A DNA stretch of 8,851 bases from Acidobacteriota bacterium. GTDB lineage: Bacteria; Acidobacteriota; Terriglobia; Terriglobales; Acidobacteriaceae. Position numbers and translations under genes: made by a program. Location: assembly GCA_021781255.1 (NCBI GenBank), contig JAJXXG010000227.1, forward strand, positions 1 through 8,851, in the 5' to 3' direction. The notes under the pieces were generated by a model. That model ran no database searches, was not told the DNA's origin, and worked only from the letters and a program-made list of their open reading frames with translations. Shown piece by piece: positions 1 to 5,141 of this stretch. The first letter of the stretch is position 1, and the number at the start of each line of letters is the position of its first letter.

Positions 1-790
1 CGCTCCAGTAGATGTCTGTCAGCGTGTAGGACTGCGAACCCGTGAAATTGAACAAAGGGGCCGCACCCAGAAATGAACTGAGGGTTACAAACGCAACCAC
101 CGACGCGATCAACGACGGAACAAGGGCTTCATGTGCAAGGTCGTCGCGGTACGGCATTTCCAAAGCGAATACAATTCCTGTCAACGGCGCACGGAAGACT
201 GCGGACATTCCGGCTGCCGCGCCGGCAATCAGCATGATGCGCCGTTCTCGTTCAGTAAGGCGGAAGCGGCGCAAGTGTGCCCAAAGCCACGATCCGATGG
301 CGCCTCCACCATAAATGCTGGGTCCTTCCAGCGCGGCACTTCCACCAAGACCTACTGTTGTAATGGCTGCAACAATCTTCGGAAAGAACCAACGTACATC
401 AATCTTGCCTTCGTGCTCATGGTAAGACCGGATGACTTCTTCGGTTGAGTGCTCGTTTGGGTCCGGCGTAAAAAACTGCATGATTGAGCCTGTGATTGAA
501 AATCCTATAGTCAGGCATGGAACAATTGTCCAGGGATGATGGAGATATAAACCGATCACCATTGGCCAAAGCCAGTTCAGGATGATGACGGCGATGGCCG
601 TAACCGCCAGTCCAGTGATGATTCCGACGATTGGCGCAAGCACCAGCCATTTGCGAAGATCGCGCGCATAAACGTCTGATAGATCCGTTCGGATTAGATG
701 CAGATAGCGTCGAATAAGCGAATGCTGTGCGAGCTGGTGTTTTGTCTTCTTCGCTCCGTCTTGGTTGCCACCGGCTGAATCTCTCGTCAT
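1..790 (-). CDS. ClC-family chloride channel / H+-Cl- antiporter, C-terminus outside window
   Basis: This is an integral membrane anion transporter of the ClC family, shown by the first 263 codons; the rest lies beyond the left edge. After a charged cytoplasmic N-terminus (about residues 1-45) come hydrophobic helices at about 47-72 and 88-105. The second ClC signature is GGSAALEGPSIYGGG (about 149-163); E155 of LEGP is where the gating glutamate of the GREGP motif sits. The third is AAGMSAVFRAPLTGIVFALE (192-211). The first signature, GSGIP, is not recognisable: the aligned stretch reads PDPNEHSTEEVI (109-120). The start is the ATG at 790-788, with a GAGG 10 nt upstream. Only 13 nt separate it from the upstream marR stop codon, so the two are probably cotranscribed and MarR may control it. 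Family assignment is firm. Channel versus exchanger, and which anion is carried, cannot be decided. Confidence 0.92.
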   Translation of the reverse strand, partial: MTRDSAGGNQDGAKKTKHQLAQHSLIRRYLHLIRTDLSDVYARDLRKWLVLAPIVGIITGLAVTAIAVIILNWLWPMVIGLYLHHPWTIVPCLTIGFSITGSIMQFFTPDPNEHSTEEVIRSYHEHEGKIDVRWFFPKIVAAITTVGLGGSAALEGPSIYGGGAIGSWLWAHLRRFRLTERERRIMLIAGAAAGMSAVFRAPLTGIVFALEMPYRDDLAHEALVPSLIASVVAFVTLSSFLGAAPLFNFTGSQSYTLTDIYWS

Positions 791-803
791 TGAACCGTAT
801 CCT

Positions 804-1247
804 CTATCGAACCCTCTCTTCTGAAGTGTCAATAGATCGCTTTCTCGGCAGGCGGCGACTGAAAAGCATTCCTTTTCTTAGGTGTTGAATCTCCTCGTGG
901 TGAATTCGGCTGAGGTGATCAAGGATCTCTTTTCCTCGAGTAGTGAGTGTGACCACCACTTGGCGACGGTCGGCTGAGGAGTTTCGTCTGCGAACCAAGC
1001 CCCGCTCTGAGGCCCGCTCTACCAGACCAACCACCGAGTGGTTCTTCTCCTGCAGAAATTCTGCCAGCTCGGAGATGGTAGCCGAGCCGGAGGTAGTAAA
1101 TCCGGCGACCCCCAGCATGAGCTGATGTTGCTGTGGCGTGATACCGCATGCACGTGCGGCACGCTCACTGAAGCGTAGAAAGCAGCGTAGCCTGTAGCGG
1201 AATTGTGCAAGTTCTCGAATGACGTCGTGTTCTAAATCAGCCTTCAC
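804..1247 (-). CDS. MarR-family transcriptional regulator
   Basis: This is a winged-helix DNA-binding repressor or activator of the MarR family, expected to act as a dimer. With the start chosen here it is 147 aa, normal for the family. The wHTH spans about residues 35-115: helices around ATISELAEFLQ (56-66), a recognition helix NHSVVGLVERASERGLV (69-85), and a wing containing the MarR-typical SADRRQVVVTLTTRG (91-105). The start is decided by the ribosome site: GTG at 1247-1245 is preceded by GGGAGAAGG 5 nt away. A frame-compatible TTG at 1268 would add 7 residues but lies upstream of that site and has no good one of its own. The gene is followed 13 nt later by the ClC transporter gene and is divergent from the NapH-like gene. 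Two ATCG-N5-CGAT sites lie 40-74 nt upstream and suggest autoregulation. The ligand is unknown; cysteines C22 and C34 are present, but nothing shows a redox role. Confidence 0.93.
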   Translation of the reverse strand: MKADLEHDVIRELAQFRYRLRCFLRFSERAARACGITPQQHQLMLGVAGFTTSGSATISELAEFLQEKNHSVVGLVERASERGLVRRRNSSADRRQVVVTLTTRGKEILDHLSRIHHEEIQHLRKGMLFSRRLPRKRSIDTSEERVR

Positions 1248-1283
1248 TTGTGCCTTCTCCCAGGTCAAGAAAACAATGATAGG

Positions 1284-1328
1284 TATATCGCGTTACGATC
1301 TATATTACATCGCAGGGCGATCTTATTT
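1284..1328. promoter_or_regulatory. Two tandem palindromic operator-like sites (candidate MarR operators)
   Basis: The same dyad occurs twice: ATCG-cgtta-CGAT (1287-1299) and ATCG-caggg-CGAT (1309-1321). The copies start exactly 22 bp apart, close to two helical turns. The similarity extends outward as TAyATCGC-N4-CGATCT in both. They sit in the gap between the divergent marR and NapH-like genes, where a MarR dimer usually binds. That they bind this MarR protein is inference. Confidence 0.6.
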
Positions 1329-1366
1329 CGCATTATTTACCTGCGGAAAAGGGAGCGAAGAGTCAG

Positions 1367-1385
1367 TTTGGCCAGTGTGACCAAA
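1367..1385. promoter_or_regulatory. Inverted repeat TTTGG-N9-CCAAA upstream of the NapH-like gene
   Basis: A perfect 5-bp dyad (1367-1371 and 1381-1385) with a 9-nt centre lies about 60 nt before the start codon at 1444. It could be a protein-binding site in the promoter or 5' leader. Five-base arms are short enough to occur by chance, so support is weak. Confidence 0.25.
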
Positions 1386-1443
1386 GTCGCTGCTGCCCCG
1401 TTATGGGCTGAATTAGCCTCCTCATCAGAAGGAAAATACGCAC

Positions 1444-2529
1444 ATGGCCTCGTCTACCGTGTTCGAACAGCCCGCGCCCACTACGAGAAAAACTCTGGTC
1501 CGCCGCCTGCTTCAGGACCGTTCTCAGCGCATCCGTCACCTCGTCCAGGTTGCCTTCGTTGGCTTGAACCTCTGGCTCGGCATCCAGTTCTATCTCTGGG
1601 TCCGCTACTTTGAGCGCGGTGGACATGGGCTCTATGTTCCGCGGCCTGCAGGCGTTGAAGGCTGGCTGCCCATTGCCGGTCTCATGAATACGAAATACTT
1701 CCTATCCACCGGCCACGTCCCCGTTATCCATCCCGCGGCCATGTTCCTCTTCCTCGCCTTCGTGGTTATCAGCCTGCTCCTCAAGAAATCCTTCTGCTCC
1801 TGGCTTTGCCCAATAGGCACACTCTCCGAGCGTCTGTGGGTTTCCGGCCGCAGATTCTTCGGCCGCTCGCTTCACCTGCCGCGTTGGGTTGATATCCCAT
1901 TGCGCGGCCTAAAGTATCTTCTCTTGGGCTTCTTCGCATTTTTCATCGCCACCATGTCCGCCGCCGGGCTACAGTCCTTCATGTTCTCGCCCTACGGCAT
2001 GGTTGCCGACGTCAAGATGCTCAACTTCTTTCGCGACATGGGCCTAACGGCGCTCGTGACCCTTGCTCTACTGGTGCTGCTCTCCACCCTGGTGCAGAAC
2101 TTCTGGTGCCGCTACCTCTGCCCTTACGGCGCACTGCTGGGCCTGGTTTCTCTCCTCAGTCCTTTCAAGATTCGTCGCGACGCCCAGGCCTGCATCGATT
2201 GCGGCAAATGTGCCCGCGCCTGCCCCGCAGGCTTGCATGTGGATCAGCTCGTGCAGATCCGCTCCGTCGAGTGCACTGCCTGCATGGCCTGCGTGGCCGC
2301 CTGTCCTGCTGAGAATGCGCTCCAGTTCGCGGTCTTCCCGCGGAAGGCCGCTTCGCCCGCTCAGCGCTGGAAAGGCCGCATCCTCGGCCCGGCTGCCACC
2401 GCCGTCGGTATCGCGTTTCTCTTTCTCGGCGCCGTTGCCATCGCAAAGGCCACCGGCCACTGGCAGATGCAAATCCCGCGCCAGATGTATATGCAGCTCG
2501 TAGCTCATGCCAACGAGTGGACGCACTAA
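1444..2529 (+). CDS. Membrane-bound 4Fe-4S ferredoxin-type protein, NapH/CcoG-like
   Basis: This is a polytopic membrane protein that carries electrons through iron-sulfur clusters, in the style of NapH (quinol to periplasmic nitrate reductase), CcoG or the NosR C-terminal half. Membrane segments lie near residues 32-54, 97-116, 153-175, 197-229 and 313-336. Two CxxxCP motifs, C118-SWL-C122-P and C212-RYL-C216-P, are the signature of this group and lie at the ends of membrane helices. Two 4Fe-4S motifs follow: C240, C243, C246, C250 and C267, C270, C273, C277. A short C-terminal tail of about 25 residues follows the last helix. The start ATG has AAGGA 10 nt upstream. No nitrate, nitrous-oxide or cytochrome oxidase gene is next to it, so the partner is unknown. 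It is convergent with the hemerythrin gene, with only 36 nt between the stop codons. The family is clear; the electron donor and acceptor are not. Confidence 0.9.
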   Translation: MASSTVFEQPAPTTRKTLVRRLLQDRSQRIRHLVQVAFVGLNLWLGIQFYLWVRYFERGGHGLYVPRPAGVEGWLPIAGLMNTKYFLSTGHVPVIHPAAMFLFLAFVVISLLLKKSFCSWLCPIGTLSERLWVSGRRFFGRSLHLPRWVDIPLRGLKYLLLGFFAFFIATMSAAGLQSFMFSPYGMVADVKMLNFFRDMGLTALVTLALLVLLSTLVQNFWCRYLCPYGALLGLVSLLSPFKIRRDAQACIDCGKCARACPAGLHVDQLVQIRSVECTACMACVAACPAENALQFAVFPRKAASPAQRWKGRILGPAATAVGIAFLFLGAVAIAKATGHWQMQIPRQMYMQLVAHANEWTH

Positions 2530-2565
2530 GAGAGCGTACACTCAGAATGCTCATCATCAAATCGC

Positions 2566-3099
2566 TTAGCTACGTCTTTCCTTGAACTCCTGCCCCATGG
2601 CTGCAATCGCCGCTTTGTCCAGCACACGTGCGGCATTCGGAAAAACTATCAATTCTTCCAGCTTTATATGTTCGGAGTAGATTCCTGCCAGTTCGGTAGT
2701 GGCAGAGCGCAAGTCGTGCTGCTCACCGCTATTCAGCGCACCTGCATCCATCCATTTGCCATAGAGCGCCTCAATCTTGCGGTGCAATTCCCCCGCATGA
2801 CGATGATCCTCTTCAAGGTGCGCAAGCTCGTTCGCACTCCGGCCCCCCTCCGCCGCACGAAGTCGTGGAAACAGCGACTCTTCTTCGTCGGCATTGTGGC
2901 GGCTTCCGCCCTCCCGGAAATAATGGAGAGCCGCGGTCACGGCAGCAATCTCTTCTTCAGTGAGTGTCCGCCCACATGCACGCTCTGCAACAACGCACAG
3001 CACCTGAAGAAATCGCTCAATCCGCCGGTGGCAGTCCTGCAGCATGCCTAGCGGATCATCAAATCCACTGTCCGGCTTCGCCCCTATCTGTATGCTCAT
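2566..3099 (-). CDS. Hemerythrin-like (HHE) diiron protein
   Basis: This is a soluble four-helix-bundle protein expected to hold a non-heme diiron site, with possible roles in oxygen or nitric oxide sensing, iron storage, or iron-sulfur repair. With the ATG at 3099 it is 177 aa. Probable ligands are H24, H68 and E72 (HxxxE), H99, then H134 and E138 (a second HxxxE). The intervals H24-H68 (44) and H68-H99 (31) are close to those I recall for the di-iron repair protein YtfE/RIC, but the cysteine-containing ScdA N-domain of RIC is absent. The start at 3099 is preferred because AGAGGTGG lies just upstream; an in-frame GTG at 3108 falls inside that ribosome site. It lies 81 nt downstream of the radical SAM gene on the same strand and probably shares its transcript. 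The fold is well supported; the physiological role is open. Confidence 0.9.
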   Translation of the reverse strand: MSIQIGAKPDSGFDDPLGMLQDCHRRIERFLQVLCVVAERACGRTLTEEEIAAVTAALHYFREGGSRHNADEEESLFPRLRAAEGGRSANELAHLEEDHRHAGELHRKIEALYGKWMDAGALNSGEQHDLRSATTELAGIYSEHIKLEELIVFPNAARVLDKAAIAAMGQEFKERRS

Positions 3100-3180
3100 C
3101 GATACCACCTCTCGAAGGCTCGCTCTGCCCGCGCCTGTATGAGAGCCACTTCACCAACGCCGCTCTTGGGACTACAAATA

Positions 3181-4392
3181 TCATGCACCCTGGAGAACGT
3201 GGAGCGTGGTGGCTGTACGAATGGACGGCGGGGGCATCGTATAGCCTCTGGGCACGTATGAACAGTGGGGCTCTTCAGCCATGGGGTTGCCAGTGAGTGC
3301 GTAGGCGCGAGCGCGTGAGCCACCACAAATGTCCTTGAATTCACAGTGCCCGCACTTTCCTTCGAGCTGCGCGGAGTCACGCAGGCTGCGGAAAAGCGGT
3401 GAATCACGATAGATGGAAGCGAGCGATTCACGGCGAATGTTGCCGGCTGTAAGAGGCAGAAATCCGCTGGGGTAAACCTCGCCGGTATGGGAGATAAACA
3501 GAAAACCCTTACCGTCATTCAGCCCGCGCGGCGCACGTCCAATGGAATCGGTCATTTTCTCAGGCCTCAGATCTGCGACCAAACCGGCTTTGCGCTCTGC
3601 GGCCCTTTGTTGCAAGGTGTAGCGCCGGTAATGCTGCGCCTCTGTGGTCTTGATGTCAAATCGCGCAGTCTTCGAGAGACGATAGATTCGCGCAAATACA
3701 TTCTCGAATTCCTCGGCGTTCAGCAGATCGTCGAGCTTGCCGCGTCCAGTGGGCACCAGGAAGAAGACACTCCACAGAGTGATGCGGAGGCTTTCAACTA
3801 GTTCCGCCATTTCATCCAATTCCGCAATATTCCGCCGGCTGAAAGTCGTGTTGATCTGTACCGGCAACCCGGCTTCATTCGCCCAACGAATCGCGCTGAG
3901 TGTGCGCGCAAAGGAGCCTGCCATGCCGCGAAAGGCATCGTGAGTTCGCGCGCTTGCACCGTCGAGACTTACCGCAAGTCGCGCCAGTCCTGCTTCTTTT
4001 AACCGTAAGACGATATCACTCGTAAGCAGTGGCGTGGCACTCGGAGTTAGCGAAACGCGGACGCCCATTCCGCGAGCGTGCGCGATCAGTTCAAAAAGGT
4101 CAGGCCGTTTGATCGGGTCGCCACCCGTGAGCACAAAGACGGGCACGTTCATGGCCGCAATCTGATCGATCAGGTGCTTACCCTCGTCCGTAGTCAGTTC
4201 CATGGGATGACGCAGTGGCTGTGCAGCAGCCCTGCAGTGCACGCACGCCAGGTCACAGGCCTGGGTTACCTCCCAGATAGCAAGGAAGGGACGCTCGTCG
4301 AAATCGAAGACTTCAAGTGGCGGGTTCATGACTTCATCAAAACTGAGCAGGCTGCAAAGCGCAGTGACTAAAGTCGCAGGTTGGGCACTCAT
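3181..4392 (-). CDS. Radical SAM protein with C-terminal auxiliary-cluster region (TIGR04053-like)
   Basis: This is a radical S-adenosylmethionine enzyme. The SAM cluster motif is C46-DLA-C50-VH-C53, followed by the SAM-contacting LTGGDP (89-93 region) and a TIM-barrel-type core with VSLDGA near 141-146. A C-terminal cysteine set, C347, C350, C356 and C377, can bind one auxiliary 4Fe-4S cluster in SPASM/twitch style. The upstream position where many SPASM proteins have cysteine (GEVYPSG, 304-310) carries serine. The phrase RPFLAIWEVTQACDLACVHC-like at 34-53 is what I know from the TIGR04053 family, related to the heme-pathway enzymes AhbC, AhbD and NirJ. The substrate is unknown and no precursor peptide is evident nearby. 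The start is uncertain: ATG 4392 gives 403 aa and ATG 4329 gives 382 aa, and neither has a strong ribosome site. The next gene on the strand is the hemerythrin. Confidence 0.9.
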   Translation of the reverse strand: MSAQPATLVTALCSLLSFDEVMNPPLEVFDFDERPFLAIWEVTQACDLACVHCRAAAQPLRHPMELTTDEGKHLIDQIAAMNVPVFVLTGGDPIKRPDLFELIAHARGMGVRVSLTPSATPLLTSDIVLRLKEAGLARLAVSLDGASARTHDAFRGMAGSFARTLSAIRWANEAGLPVQINTTFSRRNIAELDEMAELVESLRITLWSVFFLVPTGRGKLDDLLNAEEFENVFARIYRLSKTARFDIKTTEAQHYRRYTLQQRAAERKAGLVADLRPEKMTDSIGRAPRGLNDGKGFLFISHTGEVYPSGFLPLTAGNIRRESLASIYRDSPLFRSLRDSAQLEGKCGHCEFKDICGGSRARAYALTGNPMAEEPHCSYVPRGYTMPPPSIRTATTLHVLQGA

Positions 4393-4842
4393 GTTTTGGC
4401 AAGGAAACGTTGCTTCTGTTGATTAAACCTGCTGCCAACAGCTGACTTCAGACCAGTGCTTGCATCGACTAGGCACTAGGGTTATTGACCAGACGCGTAG
4501 TAACTTGACCTGAGCCCAGAATGCGTCAAAGGTCCGGCTACGTCGGCAACCGCATGGAATCCGATTTGCGGTGTCTATGAGTGACCTGGGTGTTTCCCAC
4601 TCAATGTCAACACGCAAAAGGTGGAGAGACGAAGCCCCATCTGACACGAAGCGAATTTTCCTCGCTTCCATCCTGGATTCGAAAGATACCGAAGAGCAAA
4701 ATCAAAAGATTCCAGAAATGTCCACAACGGTTTCCGGCCCGCATCTTGGATTCATGGACGGCCAAGTAGGAGAGAAACGTTTAAGATTCAATCTTATACG
4801 TCATCTGAATGGGCTATTGATCGAATGTGCTTGAAGAGGCTA
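4393..4842. other. Gene-poor gap between the radical SAM gene and tRNA-Ser
   Basis: About 450 nt contain no convincing gene. The short open frames here (for example 4571-4834 plus and 4423-4671 minus) have no recognisable domain, overlap each other on opposite strands and lack good ribosome sites. By eye the base composition is more AT-rich than the flanking genes. The gap holds the promoter region of the radical SAM gene at its left end, the stem-loop at 4565-4618, and the downstream side of the tRNA at its right end. It may contain a decayed mobile element or a non-coding RNA, but I see no transposase. Confidence 0.5.
4565..4618. repeat. Long imperfect inverted repeat / stem-loop
   Basis: TTTGCG (4565-4570) pairs with CGCAAA (4613-4618), TGT (4572-4574) with ACA (4610-4612), and TGAGTG (4578-4583) with CACTCA (4598-4603), leaving an internal loop of 3 versus 6 nt and one bulged G. 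That is 15 base pairs over 54 nt, enclosing a 14-nt apical region. It has no following T-run. It may be a transposon end, a REP-like element, or the structured part of a small RNA; the sequence does not say which. Confidence 0.5.
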
Positions 4843-4932
4843 TGGCGGAGAGAGTGGGATTCGAACCCACGTTAGAGTTTCCCCTAAACACGCTTTCCAA
4901 GCGTGCGCCTTCAACCACTCGGCCATCTCTCC
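4843..4932 (-). tRNA. tRNA-Ser, anticodon GGA
   Basis: Read on the minus strand, the acceptor stem GGAGAGA (from 4932) pairs with TCTCTCC, followed by discriminator G and an encoded CCA (4845-4843). The anticodon stem CACGC/GCGTG closes the loop TTGGAAA, giving anticodon GGA, which decodes UCC and UCU. A long variable arm (TTAG...CTAA stem) of serine type and a T-arm GTGGG-TTCGAAT-CCCAC complete the cloverleaf. All arms are intact, so the gene should be functional. Confidence 0.97.
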
Positions 4933-4933
4933 A

Positions 4934-4953
4934 ATAAGGGTACTTGCCCTTAT
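4934..4953. repeat. Small hairpin just upstream of tRNA-Ser
   Basis: ATAAGGG (4934-4940) and CCCTTAT (4947-4953) form a perfect 7-bp stem with loop TACTTG, ending one base before the mature tRNA 5' end. In the tRNA transcript it would sit in the 5' leader. It could affect RNase P processing or be a protein site, or it may be incidental. Confidence 0.4.
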
Positions 4954-5043
4954 GAATTTAACATAGATGGGCGGTTCGTTCGCGTGCGTGCATGTGGGGT
5001 TGCTGGTCTCTCGAATCACACAGAAGCGGTCAAATTGAAATCG

Positions 5044-5071
5044 TTTACTTCTGAAAGACAACTGATATATG
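5044..5071 (+). promoter_or_regulatory. Possible sigma70-type promoter for the beta-galactosidase gene
   Basis: TTTACT (5044-5049), a 16-bp spacer and TATATG (5066-5071) resemble -35 and -10 boxes, and TG one base before the -10 box gives an extended -10 (TGATATATG). It lies about 70 nt before the start codon at 5142. Each hexamer matches consensus at only four of six positions, so this is tentative. Confidence 0.35.
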
Positions 5072-5141
5072 CTTGCGCTTTACTCGCCGCTGGCCGCCGC
5101 TGGGCTGCCTACTGCGAGACATCTTCCGAAAAGGACTTCCA

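Noticed and set aside
2068..2541. Minus-strand open frame of 157 aa inside the NapH-like gene
   Set aside because: It is antisense to the ferredoxin cysteine motifs and has no family features.
2530..2565. Terminator between the convergent NapH-like and hemerythrin genes
   Set aside because: The 36-nt gap shows no stable GC-rich stem followed by a T-run on either strand.
4619..4633. Possible partial copy of the tRNA-Ser 3' end (GGTGGAGAGA versus GGCGGAGAGA) as an attachment-site remnant
   Set aside because: Only ten bases match, with one mismatch, and the similarity stops there; chance is enough to explain it.
4669..4753. Short direct repeat CATCCTGGATTC / CATCTTGGATTC
   Set aside because: Two 12-mers with a mismatch and no third copy; no array or element structure around them.
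4571..4834. Possible small plus-strand gene of 87 codons in the gene-poor gap
   Set aside because: It starts with GTG inside the stem-loop, lacks a ribosome site, has no recognisable domain, and competes with an equally poor frame on the other strand at 4423-4671.
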